Positions 1 through 12,424 of a stretch of 64,000 nucleotides of DNA are shown in pieces; within the stretch, counting starts at the first letter, position 1, and every line of letters begins with the position of its first letter. Below the pieces are notes generated by a model. The model saw only the letters and a program-made list of their open reading frames with translations, was not told the origin of the DNA and ran no database searches. The stretch is from Ctena decussata. Taxonomy: Eukaryota > Mollusca > Bivalvia > Lucinida > Lucinidae. The DNA is taken from positions 26,929,899 to 26,993,898 of the forward strand of contig OZ022512.1 in the NCBI GenBank assembly GCA_963989385.1. The letters run 5' to 3'. The position numbers were made by a program, and so were the translations under genes.

Positions 1-57
1 ATTTTGGAACAATAATTGTCCGCTTTACAGGAGTCTGAAATTTATTGTCATTACGGT
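1..57. mobile_element. Right end of MITE family M1
   Basis: The window opens inside a short inverted-repeat element; only its right end is present. The text from ATTTTGGAACAATAATTGTC to TCATTACGGTA matches the right end of the complete copy at 34741-34970. It carries no coding capacity. Confidence 0.7.
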
Positions 58-139
58 ACTCTAGAGGAGGAACCCCCTTGTCTTATAACTGAATACATTC
101 GGTAGAAAAGACTTGAATCAGCCATGAAGACCCCAGTGT

Positions 140-351
140 TGTTCCAGATAAGAAGGGGTAAGGAGGCTAATTTAGGGATATTAGCTTTTCCTTATTTTAC
201 CATAAAACAAATATTGTGAACCTCATTAGAACCGAGACGTCTCACTGAGACTCACTGAGAAGGGTCTAATGAGGGTTATAAAACATGTTTTCATGGAGAA
301 GTAGGAAAAATTATCTCTGAATTATCCCTGTGACCCCTTCTAATTTGGAGA
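140..351. mobile_element. Foldback MITE family M4, copy 1
   Basis: The two halves are imperfect reverse complements: CCAGATAAGAAGGGG near the left end pairs with CCCCTTCTAATTTGG near the right, around a centre containing CCTCATTAGAACC and GGTCTAATGAGG. The same layout occurs at 15543-15742 and 26090-26290, with partial copies near 500-610, 30870-31000 and 45715-45840. Non-coding. Confidence 0.65.
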
Positions 352-677
352 ATTGCCCCAGCAGTTTGCACTCTTTAGGGCTTCCAGATTTGCACAGTTG
401 ATTGAGGATCCTTGTGATAAGGTAACGCAGCATCAAAGCTCCAGATAAAATGTTTTTTTACTTTTTTTCTCTTTTTTTGTAATTCAGAGATTAAGTTTCC
501 TTATTTCTCAATGAAAACAGAGAACTGTCTTGGTGAGATAGTTCTGTTGAGGAGTCACAACATATGTTTTTTTCAGGCAGAACTGTAGAAAATCATTCAT
601 AAATTATCCCTATCCGAAGCACTGGTAGCATTCATGTTCAGGTAACTTTCTTGTTGGTATTTGGTGCCCACAGTATT

Positions 678-2143
678 AAATGAAAAATTCAAACAAACAC
701 AAATATGTTCATTGTCATGCCTGTTTCCTGGTTTGTGGCAATTATATTATCATAAAATCAGTGCCAGTATGAATTTAGATATGATTCAAACAGGTGCAAA
801 TAAAAGTTTACTTCCTTTTTCACATAATACTCTGGAAAAATGAGTTTTGTAGTTTTATTGTGGTGAATGAAAAACTTGGGTGATATATCATCTCAAAATT
901 AATGTTACATTATGTAAATAAGAACTCATGACAGGATGAGGTTCAAGAGCATAGCTACCTATACTGACTCAAAAAAGTTCCTGTACATGAAACAATGTTT
1001 GTTTCCATCTTTACTGTAGAAGTACATGTAAAACACTCAGATTGTCATTTTGCAAAAAGAGTATCCATTTGGCTGTGCAACAGTCCAATTTGATTTGATT
1101 TTCTAAAACTCAGCATGGTACAGGAATGCCTTAAACACCTCAGGGGTCATTATTCAGTTTTGCCGAAGAAAATCTTTAAAACTGCTAGACTTAAATGCAT
1201 TAAAAATTCTCTGCAACGAATAATTTTCCAATATTGCCCATGCTACATTAAATTAGACTCTTTGGGTGTCAAACCGCATAACAATTAGGGAAATTTGGCC
1301 GCTTCACGTCCAAGAATTAAAACAATCACATAAGGTCCTTCATTTCACAGTAACTGTGTTTAATGTCACTTTCAATAGAAACTCCATAGGAAATTGAGAT
1401 AGGGAAAATGTTCAGGTGCGTGACTTTTCTTCAATATTCATCTTAATGCCAAACAGAGGTAATGGTTGTAAAGGGCTTTTGAAGGAATTACGCTGAAAAC
1501 TTGACAGGCAAAGACTAAATAGCAGTTCAAAAATCTCTGTATTTTTAATTCAAACGGAGATAATCTGAGAATTTCACTAATTTAAACATCACCTGTAGTG
1601 TCTTATTACAGGATGCAATGAATTTAAGGTGTTTTTCAATGTAAAATGTCCTTTAAGTTGCATAGTCAGTTTTACATGTGCGCATGCGCATTGATAGCTT
1701 ACATTCCAAATCACTCCACAAGAATATTGCAAGATAACTCTTTAACAGAAAGGTCTGATTTAAAGATTTTTTTGCGCTCTTTATGGCTGAATGTCTATTT
1801 CATGCTTCAAAAGTCTTGTTTATGTACAATATCCACCAGGAGTTAGTTAGAAGTTGGTATTGTAACTTTTTTTGATTCAGTATACAAATATGCAGGTGCA
1901 TATTGAAATTTTGTCAGTGTGACAAAATTTCAACACACATTTGCCCGTTTGAAGCTGAAATTTTGTAAATTGGACAAGATTTCAGTATCACTACCGATAA
2001 AGTAAAACATGACAATATTAAATATGTAAGGGGCTAAACCCATTCATTTTCTCTCAGAGATTGTGTGTATCATATTATTACCCCTATCTACATCCCTGAT
2101 GTTAACCAAACTGCTGATGGGAGTGCTGGAGCAAATGTAAAAA
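678..2143. repeat. 1,466-bp tandem duplication, copy 1
   Basis: This segment is repeated immediately downstream at 2144-3605. By eye I see no base difference over the shared length, and the same 66-codon open frame appears at 1646 and 3112. Each copy holds a short palindrome, GAAATTTTGTCAGTGTGACA followed by AAATTTC. No host exon or transposon protein is recognisable. The near-perfect identity means either a very recent duplication or an assembly duplication. Confidence 0.9.
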
Positions 2144-3605
2144 AAATGAAAAATTCAAACAAACACAAATATGTTCATTGTCATGCCTGTTTCCTGGTTT
2201 GTGGCAATTATATTATCATAAAATCAGTGCCAGTATGAATTTAGATATGATTCAAACAGGTGCAAATAAAAGTTTACTTCCTTTTTCACATAATACTCTG
2301 GAAAAATGAGTTTTGTAGTTTTATTGTGGTGAATGAAAAACTTGGGTGATATATCATCTCAAAATTAATGTTACATTATGTAAATAAGAACTCATGACAG
2401 GATGAGGTTCAAGAGCATAGCTACCTATACTGACTCAAAAAAGTTCCTGTACATGAAACAATGTTTGTTTCCATCTTTACTGTAGAAGTACATGTAAAAC
2501 ACTCAGATTGTCATTTTGCAAAAAGAGTATCCATTTGGCTGTGCAACAGTCCAATTTGATTTGATTTTCTAAAACTCAGCATGGTACAGGAATGCCTTAA
2601 ACACCTCAGGGGTCATTATTCAGTTTTGCCGAAGAAAATCTTTAAAACTGCTAGACTTAAATGCATTAAAAATTCTCTGCAACGAATAATTTTCCAATAT
2701 TGCCCATGCTACATTAAATTAGACTCTTTGGGTGTCAAACCGCATAACAATTAGGGAAATTTGGCCGCTTCACGTCCAAGAATTAAAACAATCACATAAG
2801 GTCCTTCATTTCACAGTAACTGTGTTTAATGTCACTTTCAATAGAAACTCCATAGGAAATTGAGATAGGGAAAATGTTCAGGTGCGTGACTTTTCTTCAA
2901 TATTCATCTTAATGCCAAACAGAGGTAATGGTTGTAAAGGGCTTTTGAAGGAATTACGCTGAAAACTTGACAGGCAAAGACTAAATAGCAGTTCAAAAAT
3001 CTCTGTATTTTTAATTCAAACGGAGATAATCTGAGAATTTCACTAATTTAAACATCACCTGTAGTGTCTTATTACAGGATGCAATGAATTTAAGGTGTTT
3101 TTCAATGTAAAATGTCCTTTAAGTTGCATAGTCAGTTTTACATGTGCGCATGCGCATTGATAGCTTACATTCCAAATCACTCCACAAGAATATTGCAAGA
3201 TAACTCTTTAACAGAAAGGTCTGATTTAAAGATTTTTTTGCGCTCTTTATGGCTGAATGTCTATTTCATGCTTCAAAAGTCTTGTTTATGTACAATATCC
3301 ACCAGGAGTTAGTTAGAAGTTGGTATTGTAACTTTTTTTGATTCAGTATACAAATATGCAGGTGCATATTGAAATTTTGTCAGTGTGACAAAATTTCAAC
3401 ACACATTTGCCCGTTTGAAGCTGAAATTTTGTAAATTGGACAAGATTTCAGTATCACTACCGATAAAGTAAAACATGACAATATTAAATATGTAAGGGGC
3501 TAAACCCATTCATTTTCTCTCAGAGATTGTGTGTATCATATTATTACCCCTATCTACATCCCTGATGTTAACCAAACTGCTGATGGGAGTGCTGGAGCAA
3601 ATGTA
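2144..3605. repeat. 1,466-bp tandem duplication, copy 2
   Basis: Second copy of 678-2143 at a constant offset of 1,466. The copies join at a short A-run (about 2140-2146). After GCTGGAGCAAATGTA the second copy leaves the repeat and enters unique sequence (TAGGTAGATCC). No gene is seen in it. Confidence 0.9.
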
Positions 3606-3967
3606 TAGGTAGATCCAGATCCAGAATTAGAAACTTTGGATGTCCCTTAGAGTCTGATGTTTAAAGATACATGTAGAGCAAGGCTGAATATGTTATTTAA
3701 AGACTATTAAACAAGTGGCATTTCAGTTGTAAAAGAATGAGTAATAAGTGAATTGAGTAAGATTTGGTAGGTCTGCTTGCTGCTGCTTGCCATGTAATGA
3801 TAAAGATAAAGAAGCTTCATTTAATGTTGCATATTAGAAATAGACAACATAAGCTCAATAGAGCTTTTACCCTGACAAACAAGGTATCCAGTATCAAATT
3901 ATACCTACCTGATGACTTCACTTTTTCTTCCCAGGATTACCTTTTCTATGCGAGTGTCAGCTAAAGG

Positions 3968-4076
3968 AGCCCTCAGTCCCCTTTTTTACGCCTTTGGTAT
4001 GGCACGGCTGGGATTCGAACCTACAACCACCCATTCCCGAAGCGGACACTCTACCACTTGAGCTATCATTGCAGGA
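3968..4076 (-). repeat. tRNA-derived SINE fragment
   Basis: Read on the minus strand this has a tRNA-like head: GATAGCTCAAGTGGTAGAG resembles an A box and GGTTCGAATCCCAGCC a B box. It is followed by a non-tRNA body (ATACCAAAGGCGTAAAAAAG, GGACTGAGGGCTCC). The acceptor stem does not close, so this is a SINE head and not a working tRNA gene. The 3' body is short, so the copy is truncated. Confidence 0.65.
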
Positions 4077-4240
4077 TGTCATGGCTCACAGCTGCTTTTT
4101 TGCATCACACTGAATCAGCATTTAGCTAGGGTTGCTTTACCCTGTGATAATACTGTCAGTAATGTTGACAGTGATGGTAAAGCTAACACACTCATATGTA
4201 GTGCACACAGTGCACAGTCCCTTAGGAGGTTCTGCATATA

Positions 4241-4576
4241 ATAGAAAATAGAAGGAATTTTTATCAAACACAAAAACAGCTTCTGAACAATAGTTGGATC
4301 AAAACTGACATGAACTCTGAGATAACTCATTATTTTATACAGTGCAGATGACTTTCTGTCTGCTTTTATTCCCCGTTTGTGTTTTTTAGGCCTTTTGCAA
4401 ACCTTCTTTCAAACCCTCTTGCATGCCTCAAAAACAGACAAACGGGGATTAAAACAGCCAGAAAGTCATCTGCAATTTATAAAATAATGATATGTCACAG
4501 AGTTCATGTTAGTTTTGATCCAATTATTGTTCAGAAGCTGTTTTTGTGTTTGATAAAAAATCCTTCTATTTTCTAT
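4241..4576. repeat. Foldback element with about 140-bp arms
   Basis: The left arm (4241 to about 4385) and right arm (about 4433-4576) are near reverse complements: ATAGAAAATAGAAGGAATTT pairs with AATCCTTCTATTTTCTAT, and TTTTATTCCCCGTTTGT pairs with ACAAACGGGGATTAAAA. About 50-60 bases lie between them. Open frames here on both strands are the two arms read as protein and not genes. Confidence 0.75.
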
Positions 4577-5089
4577 CATCTCATGCGGAACCGGGCTGAC
4601 GATGCCAAGTTTTTGTGTATATTGTCTAAATTCTAAACTGTCCATCATGGAAAGCTTACTTCCAACGTCTGGATTCACGCATACAGTAGTTCTGATCACT
4701 TCTTTGCGACTGACAAGGTCAGAGACTCAAAATCAAGCAAGAGAATGCGACTTTTCCCTACATGTATATTTCGCCGAGATTGACCTTGAACACATGCTCC
4801 GCCATACTAAATGCATATCTGGAAAAATTCAAGACCATGTGCATAATCCTTTCTTGTGCCGAAGAAACAATCTATATGTGACAAAATAGCATTCTTATAT
4901 TTTGCATAAATAGTTTTCAGAGAAAATAAATACCTCAAACCTTGTGCCGATGTCAAATTTGTTTACGATTTCGGCTCCCCTCCTGCAAAACCGGAAACTC
5001 CTCTCATGGATTGGCGTTCTGAACCGTGGTTTCCCATGAGAGCGATTGGTAGGCGTGTAAATGCACTTGCTCCAGTACTTTTCTGAAAA

Positions 5090-5346
5090 TAATATTATAT
5101 TTTTCTGAATGAGGTAGCTCTTAATGGGGTCTCCTCTTAAAGGAAAGAATTTGCTCCTCTAGGAGCAAATTTTTTTCTTTCAGAGGTCATCTCTACTGAG
5201 AAGGAAGGCAAAAATAGAAGAGTTGCTTCTTCTGTAAGTATACCCATCACCTTTATATTGTTTATATTGGAGATATTTTGGCTCTAAATAATGCCCCCTT
5301 TTGTAAAATGCAACACCCACGGGGCATTTGATAGGAGTAATATGGT
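5090..5346. mobile_element. MITE family M2, partial copy
   Basis: It contains the family's central palindrome (AAGAATTTGCTCC / GGAGCAAATTTTTTTC) and its right end (GGGGCATTTGATAGGAGTAA then TATGGTA). The complete reference copy is 51053-51381. Non-coding. Confidence 0.6.
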
Positions 5347-5469
5347 ATTTATTTAATATGGAGTAATTAAAAAAGCTCTTGGTAAACAGTGCAAATCCTA
5401 GTCAGACATCTAGGGTTGGTCTGCCTCATTTGCCCACACATGCCTGTGATGAGTATGGTAGATGTACAT

Positions 5470-5576
5470 ATGATGGATGACTTGAGATTTTACAGTCTTT
5501 TCAACAGTATTACAGTTATATCAGGATGATGGGAGGTTGATAAAGAAAGTCTGTTTTTTGCAAAGCCCTATTTGCT
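5470..5576 (-). repeat. SINE 3' body, partial, minus orientation
   Basis: The text GATGGATGACTTGAGATTTT through ATCAGGATGATGGGAGG is the reverse complement of the body behind the tRNA-like head at 35249, and it recurs at 30335-30504 and 35487-35585. The head is missing here. Confidence 0.55.
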
Positions 5577-5619
5577 AGTTTCATACTTGTACTAGAGGTG
5601 AACTGTTCATACCCGAAAT

Positions 5620-7066
5620 TTTTAGCTCACCAGAGCCGAAGGCTCCGGGGGAGCTTATAGCATAGGCAGTGGTCCGTCGTCGTCGTTGTATGTCGTCGTC
5701 CGTCAACACTTTTAAACGACATCTCCTCTGAAGCCACTAGGCCGATTAGGCCCAAATTTCATCTGTGGCATCCTTGGGCTGGGGGATTGAAAGTTTATGT
5801 TTTTTATGAAAATTGGCCGTTTAGTTTGGTTGCTATGGCAACTTTGAGTTCCTATTGACTTATAATGGGGAAATTTGAAAAATGACATTTTCTGCCAAGC
5901 CATTGCAGATATATTGATAAAACTTTTGTAGAAAGGTTCCTTGAGATGTCTTCTATCAGCTATATGTTTTTTTGCCCACTGCTCCTTTTATTGGTTGCCA
6001 TGGAAACCGAAATGCAAAAAAAATGGAAAAAATACTTAAAAAATTATCTCCTCTGAAGCCAAGTGCTGGGCCAATAAGGCCCAGATTTCATCTGTGGCAT
6101 CCTTGGGCTAGGGGATTGAAAGTTTGTGTTTTTTATGATCATCGGCCCTTTAGTTTGGTTGTTATGGCAACTTAGAGTTCCCATTGACTTATAATGGGAA
6201 AAATTGAAAAATGGCATTTTCTGCCAAGCCATTGCAGATATGTTGATAAAACTTTTATAGAAACGTTCCTTCAGATGTCTTCTATCAGCTATATGTTTTT
6301 TTGTCCACTGCTCCTTTTATTGGTTGCCATGAAAAGCAAAATGAAAAAAAATGGAAAAAAATACTTCAAAAATTATCTCCTCTGAAGCCACTGGGCTGAT
6401 AAGGCTCAGATTTCATATGTGGCATCCTTGGGCTGGGGGATTGAAAGTTTGTGTTTTTTATGAAAATCAGCCTTTTAGTTTGGTTGCAATGGCAACTTAG
6501 AGTTGCATTGACTTGTAATGGGGAAAATTGAAAAATGGCATTTACGGCCAAGCCATTGCAAATATGTTGACAAAACTTTTATAGATTGTTCCTTGAGAAG
6601 TATCTTATTAGCTATGTTTTTTGCCCACTGCTCCTTTTATTGGTTGCCATGGAAACCAAAATGCAAAAAAATGGTAAAAAAAATACTAGAAAAAAAAGAT
6701 CTCCTCAGAAGCCACTGGACTGATAAGGCCCAGATTTCATGTAGTATCCTTAGGCTGGGTGATTGAAAACTTTTTTTTTTTTTTTTTTTTTTTATAAGAT
6801 CGGCTCATTAGTTTGGATGCTGTGGCAACTTAGAGTTGCATTGACTTGTAATTGGGAAAATATAAAAATGGCATTTACCGCAATTAATATATCGAAAATA
6901 GTTATATATTTTGTTATCAACGCAACAGACTGTCAGACTGAGACTTTGTAGTTGTATATTTTGTATTAGCCTGTACAAATGTGACAGCAATTTTGAGCCT
7001 ATACAAATTTGATAGCAATTTTGCGCTAGAGATCTGGTGAGCTTTGTGGCCCCTGGGCCTCTTGTT
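5620..7066 (+). mobile_element. Hairpin-ended tandem-repeat element H1
   Basis: It starts TTTAGCTCACCA, then a hairpin GAGCC-GAA-GGCTC, then a GTCGTC/GTCCGTC microsatellite. About four core units of roughly 326 bp follow, each opening with ATCTCCTCTGAAGCCA or a variant (5724, 6046, 6372, 6700) and containing TTGGTTGC.ATGGCAACTT. The right end is GGTGAGC, a second hairpin GGCCC-CT-GGGCC and CTCTTGTTTT. The unit frames are not genes. The structure resembles the pearl/MINE type of non-autonomous elements attributed to Helentrons; that class is inferred. Confidence 0.75.
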
Positions 7067-7320
7067 TTACAGTATCATGTATCTAATATGACCTACTTTG
7101 GTATTATTTACATCCTAGTTTTACCCAGAAAAAATGATTCATTATGTCACAAAGTTATATAAATGGGACAAAAGTGCCCGTTTGGCATTTATACATGACC
7201 ACCTGTTCAAATTTTAGAACAAGTAGGTGACCCAATATTTGTGCTGTTGTTGGTTGACAAAAACAAAAGATTTATCTCTTCATAAATCCCTGTTTGCTTC
7301 TCCATCCATCTATCCATTCA

Positions 7321-7537
7321 GTTTAACTCTTTAAGCACCAAAGAGCAGACGACAAAATTGATGTCTGCAAAAATTAAAAAAAAAATGCTTTGTACAAGAC
7401 ATTTCATATTGAGAATTCAAAGACTAGAGGGCAAACAGTGTAGATCTAGACGAGGTGGCTCATTATGAGCCGCCTCATCAAGATCTACGCTGTATGCAAA
7501 TTTTGCTAGTTTTGTCACTGGTGCTTAAAGTGTTAAC
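7321..7537. mobile_element. MITE family M5, copy 1
   Basis: The ends are inverted (TTTAACTCTTTAAGCACC and GGTGCTTAAAGTGTTAA). The centre is a palindrome, GAGGTGGCTCATTATGAGCC plus GCCTC, flanked by GTAGATCTAGA and AGATCTACGCTG. Other copies are at 60303-60510 and, interrupted by element H8, at 16581-17602. Confidence 0.75.
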
Positions 7538-7629
7538 AGTATTACCAAAAGAAATACATATTTTCCACACAGCTGGAGATGGATCAGCATCATTGTCATT
7601 ATCAGACCCTTTGCTAAAATTGTAGCCCT

Positions 7630-8690
7630 TATTCTGTTCGGAAGTACAATATCAGTGCAAATCTAGTTCGCACAAATGAGCAGCTATACAACAAGGCTAC
7701 AAGACTAGTGCAGTCCTGATAAATGGCAGCACAGGAGAATGGTTCAGAACAACATTTGGAGTAAGACAAGGATGTCTTCTGTCACCCACCCTCTTCAACA
7801 TTTTTCTTGAACGGATCATGTCTGATGCTCTGGAAGAACATGAAGGAAAGGTTAGCATAGGCGGCAGAAACATTACCAATCTGCGGTTTGCCGATGACAT
7901 AGATGCTCTAGCTGAGGAAGAGCAGGAACTGGAAGCTCTAGTTGAAAGTCTCGACCAAACCTGCACAAGGTATAAGATGGAGGTCAGTGCTGAGAAGACC
8001 AAACTGATGACGAACAGCGCAGACAGCATCCAGAGGGAGATCAAGGTAAAAGGGCAGAAGCTGGGTACCGTAAGCAGCTTCAAATACCTTGGAGCAGCTG
8101 TCTCAGATGATGGCTCAAAACAGGAGGTTCTCTCAAGGATTACACAAGCCACTTCAGCTCTTACTAAGCTGAAACCAATTTGGAGAGATAACAATATATC
8201 TCTTGGATCAAAGGTGAAACTTATGCGCTCCCTTGTCATTTCCATATTTCTGTATGCCTGTGAATCATGGATCTTGACAGCAGAGTTAGAGAAAAGAACG
8301 CAGGCCTTTGAGATGAGATGCTACCGAAGGTTACTGAACATTTCGTACAAGGACCATATAATCAATGAGGTGGTTCGCAGGAAGATCCAAGCAGCCATTG
8401 GAGAATATGATGAACTCCTTACGCTGGTCAAGAAACGGAAACTAAGGTGGTTTGGCCACATCTCAAGGTCTTCTGGTTTAGCAAAGACAATTCTTCAGGG
8501 CACAGTGAAAGGAAAAAGAAGAAGAGGTAGACAGAAGAAGAGGTGGGAAGACAATATCAAGGAGTGGACAGGAATGGATTTTGCCAGCTCAACTAGGGCA
8601 GCTGAAGACAGGACAAGGTGGAAAGGGATTGTTTTGAAGTCATCTGTGGTGCCCCAATTATGGGATAGAATAGAATAGATTCTGTTCCTG
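7630..8690 (+). pseudogene. 5'-truncated non-LTR reverse transcriptase fragment
   Basis: This encodes the C-terminal part of a reverse transcriptase of the RTE-like type common in invertebrates. An open frame from 7818 to 8678 carries the catalytic motif as LRFADDIDAL, preceded in the same frame by VRQGCLLSPTLFNIFLERI. It continues through the thumb (YLGAAVSDDGSK, LTKLKPIW) and a C-terminal RLRWFGH-like motif (LRWFGHISR) with the basic KGKRRRGRQKKRWED. Upstream, residues RKYNISANLVR and EQLYNKAT lie in another frame, so there is an indel near 7700. The endonuclease and the first RT blocks are missing, as in a 5'-truncated insertion. The 3' end is a short GATAGAATAGAATAG tail. The exact clade is uncertain. 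Confidence 0.85.
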
Positions 8691-8758
8691 TGGCTGTATT
8701 TCAGTGGGTTTCCAAAAAACTTTCAAGAAGTTGTTCTGAACCACTAAAGTAATTACCG

Positions 8759-8949
8759 GTACCGTAATGTCCCTAAATATTCGTACAGACAGGTCTGAGC
8801 AAACATTGTAGACTCATATCAAGGAGCAGCTTGATCAAGGTCTACAACATTTGCGGATGCATAAGCATGTATAAAATCCACTTTCTAAAAATTTTCTATC
8901 AATATTTGCCCAAGTTTTGGGTGTCTGAAATTTTAAGGTCATTACGGTA
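8759..8949. mobile_element. MITE family M1, copy 2
   Basis: It starts TACCGTAATGTCCCTAAATA, ends with TCATTACGGTA, and has a palindromic middle (ATCAAGGAGC..GCTTGAT). The family reference is 34741-34970. Confidence 0.7.
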
Positions 8950-11600
8950 AGTTTCATCAGGGTCATGATTTCTTAGTTGTCTGTTAAAGCAAATCTTGTG
9001 ACTGCTACTCCATCTTAAGTTTTCACCAGATTTTCATGAAACTTTAACTACGGTATATAAATTTTTCATCTGCGGTGGCTCTCATTTCAACTGAAAGAAA
9101 GAATAGGAGGAAACAAATACTATTTCCCTTCTCATTCCCAACAGGCACACACGGTTGATTCAACCTTGTGTACCCAGTGGGGTTGTCTCCCTTGTAAAAC
9201 TTGCAGTCAGCCCATGTAGGTTTATCAGTTAGTAAATTTTACAATAATTTCTCTCCCTCTGCCTCTGATCTCGGCATTAGCACTATCAGCACCCTCATTT
9301 CCCCTTGGCTTTCCTACTCTGTGGGTCCTGTGAATGTCAGTGGGATTAATACCTGCACCAATACGATTTGAGAGATTCAGCACTATTATGCTTCATACAT
9401 CGTAATATCTGTGAAACTTCAGAAGGTATGTTGAACTGGTTTATGTCCAAGACCAGTGTTTTATTCTTTCTTGTCTTAGTAGGCGCCATCGACCTTTCCT
9501 GGACGGGATTCCTGTATGAACTTAGTATTGAGTCAAAGACCTTGTTACCAAGTAAAGTCCACATTATCATGATCTAGTTTGTCTTAATTTGTTATAGATG
9601 AACCTGAATGATTTTTATTTAGCTATATCTTACCACCTGCCCTCAAAAACCCATTGATTGAAACCGTCAAAATCCTTATGTTAGTTTTATGGTTAATATT
9701 AGACATCTCGGCCCTAATAAGGACCAGTTTAAAAAAATAGATCCTCTTATCAAATGTTTGTTAATTACATTGTATAAACAAACAGCACAGACCCTGATCA
9801 GACTGCTCCTTAGGAGCAGTCTGACTGGGGTCTACACTGTTTGCAATGGCTTCGCTGTCCAAATATTCAGGGTTTAGCACTAAAAAATGTACTTAATCCA
9901 TTCATGTTGCCAAAATAACTTGGCTTGGCTCAGCATCCCATTTGATCAGTTTGACAGAAATAGGCCAGTGAATTAACAACTTCATAATTACTGTTTTAAA
10001 CAGTAGCAAATACTTACCCTGCTAGCCCAAAATATTTGGTCAGAAATGCCTGAGAAAAAAATAGACCCAGATCATACTGTTCAGCTACAAGGACACCTTC
10101 TGTTTAAAGTCTACGGACCTACGCCCTTTACCACAATTCCAACAGAGTCCATGGATTGTTCTAGATGTCCATTACAGAAATAGTGAATGTGTCCAAACGC
10201 TTATGATAAATACAATACTTATCTTCTCTTTCACTGCAAGTGGTTCTGAGAGTTTAACATTAAATGGCCAAAAACTGGAGATTAAAATTATTTTGAATTT
10301 CTGCTTTACCTTTCATCAAAGCATATGATGTGAAATTTCACCCAGAATTATTAAGTCTATGAACTGAAAAGAAAAAGAATTACAGACATAGAAATTTTAG
10401 TTCTGCCAAATATTGGGATGATTTGGACCACTTGATTGATTTTAAGACCTGTGGAATAGTTCTAATAGTTTTTTTTCAGTGGAATATACTTGTTTATCAT
10501 TTATATATACAAAGTTTGTGGAAGGATGTGTTTATGTTACTGTTAGGATACATATTTTTGATATATTCTGTGCCTGCTTCTTGTCGTACAAATGTTGCAA
10601 GGTTGAATTTTCTAGGAAATCCTTAATGTACTTAAGTATTGGGACACCTAAAATAATTGAATTTCCATTTGTCCCAAATGGAAAATAAATTATTTTAGGT
10701 GTCCTAAAATTTAGGCACATTACAAAAGTAAACAAAATTGTGTATTTCTAACTAAGTTGGAAATAATTTAGTGTTTTCTTTTGTTAAAAAAAAAAATGTG
10801 GCTCAGTTGTGGAATTTGATTCCACTGGACACTTTTCTGCTGTTGCAATTATGTTTGCCACACTAATACATATAAAATTTATTTATATTGTCAGTCTGAT
10901 AAAATTGACTACATTTGGTAAACAAGGAAAATTACAATTAATTTAAGTGAGAATCAAAAGTTCAAATTGTAAAATTACCAAATTAGGAGTGTAATTTCCC
11001 ATAGGTAATTTATCACATACTTACAATGATTGATTGCATTACTTGGATTTCGATGCACACGAATTCTTGCTCTAGGTGGATTTTATGTGACCAAATGGTG
11101 CTTAGCAAATCTAATTTGAAGTGTTTAAGTTGAATTTGATGTGAAGAAATAATATTTTGTGGGATAGAGTGAATTTTAAAAGTTATACAAATTATGAGAA
11201 AATTTATGACATAGCTTGTCAAATTATATTTGGAGAGGCTTGTGGTCAAGTGGCTAGAGGCATTCTGTTATGGTGCACAAGGCATTAGAATTGATGCTTT
11301 GAGTTGAATTATTTGGAAAAGGTGCTGTAGTAGCTATGCTGTATTTCGATAGTTCTTGTCTTTCCATCCTCAGCATACTTGTCATGTGTTACTAGGTTAG
11401 GTTTGCACATATTTTGACATTTTAATGTGTATTTCCCTGGATAAACCTTAACTTGACATTAACTACCACAAATAAATACATCATTAGTGAGAATCCTTTC
11501 GTTTTCATTCGGCTTAACTAGAAAGTGTGAGTAGCAAATTTAGGAGGATGTGTTTTAAGAAAAAAAACAGGAAAAGATTGGACAAAAAAGTCTGGATACA
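8950..11600. other. Gene-free stretch with minor hairpins
   Basis: I find no exon or transposon protein here. It contains an isolated palindrome at 9785-9850 (CAGACTGCTCC / GGAGCAGTCTG between AGACCCTGATCA-like and GGGTCTACACTGTTTGC sequences), related to the centre of MITE families M1 and M5, and a long hairpin at 10636-10712 listed separately. The open frames in it are short and AT-rich with no family resemblance. Confidence 0.5.
10636..10712. repeat. Long near-perfect hairpin
   Basis: GGGACACCTAAAATAATT on the left pairs with AATTATTTTAGGTGTCC on the right, and the inner ATTTCCATTTG pairs with CAAATGGAAAAT. This leaves a very small loop and few bulges in a stem of about 33 bp. It could be a tiny foldback MITE or a transcribed hairpin such as a microRNA precursor; the sequence alone does not decide. 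Confidence 0.6.
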
Positions 11601-11603
11601 ATA

Positions 11604-11608
11604 GCTAT
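11604..11608. repeat. Target-site duplication GCTAT, left
   Basis: GCTAT directly precedes CACAGTG at 11609 and is repeated exactly after CACTGTG at 14710-14714. The 5-bp length is characteristic of Transib and RAG-family transposition. Confidence 0.75.
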
Positions 11609-12424
11609 CACAGTGTATAAGCGGACAGTCACCAAATCGGAAGCGACAATTGACTGTACACCCTAAAATCATTAGTGACACATAAACAACTTGTGAGGTG
11701 AAACGGTCAAAAGCAGGTAAGTTCTTATCGAATTTGTTCTTTTAGATGCGGTTTTCGACATCGGGGAGAGGATTAGATGTACTTCACCTGTAGCATTGTC
11801 AGTTTGACATATCTCCACCCAATCTCTGTGTAAAAATCAAGTTTTCCTGCTTAATCACCAGTTTTGCTTTATCTTCTGTCGATCGACACGGACGATCGGG
11901 GCTAAAAAGACCAGAATTATGGCATCATTTCTGATAAAACCAACATAAAATCATCGCTACATCTTTATCCTGTGATATCCAATAGCTGAATCCATCGAAA
12001 CAGTACTTTAAACAAATATATTGCCTCCTGAATCACACACGTTCGTCTCATTCGACTGTCCGACTAGTGACAAAAACAAAAAAATGGTGTTGAACGACTA
12101 GCGACGATTTTCTTGTAAGTCTTATTGAGCAGAAAATGTGTTAGTAAATATTTTTACTTATGTATTCTTTATCTAAATATAACGACAAAGGAGGGTAAGA
12201 ACTTCTACTGGATTGAGTTTGTTTTCAGAAGTCCAGTATGCTGTTTATATCTACCATAAATTTGTACAGATTAGCATGGCAGGCTCAATGATTTATTCGT
12301 AAGATTCGAAATAAATTGAAAATACTGAGAGTGTTTCTGAATTTTTCTGTGTAAAGAAAATGTACTTTGAATGTGTTTTCCAACAGGCAAAACTAATTAC
12401 AATGGTCAGACTAGCAGCTTAAAA

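Noticed and set aside
4379..4889. Overlapping small open frames on both strands
   Set aside because: Those up to 4576 are the two arms of a foldback element translated; the rest resembles no family.
5712..6766. Several similar 60-80 codon frames
   Set aside because: They are successive tandem units of element H1 read in different frames and strands; their similarity reflects the DNA repeat.
7697..8245. A 182-codon minus-strand frame
   Set aside because: It is the reverse shadow of the reverse transcriptase fragment on the plus strand, which has clear motifs.
11609..11650. A full recombination signal with a 12- or 23-bp spacer and nonamer behind CACAGTG
   Set aside because: No ACAAAAACC-like nonamer is found at either spacing, so only the heptamer match is claimed.
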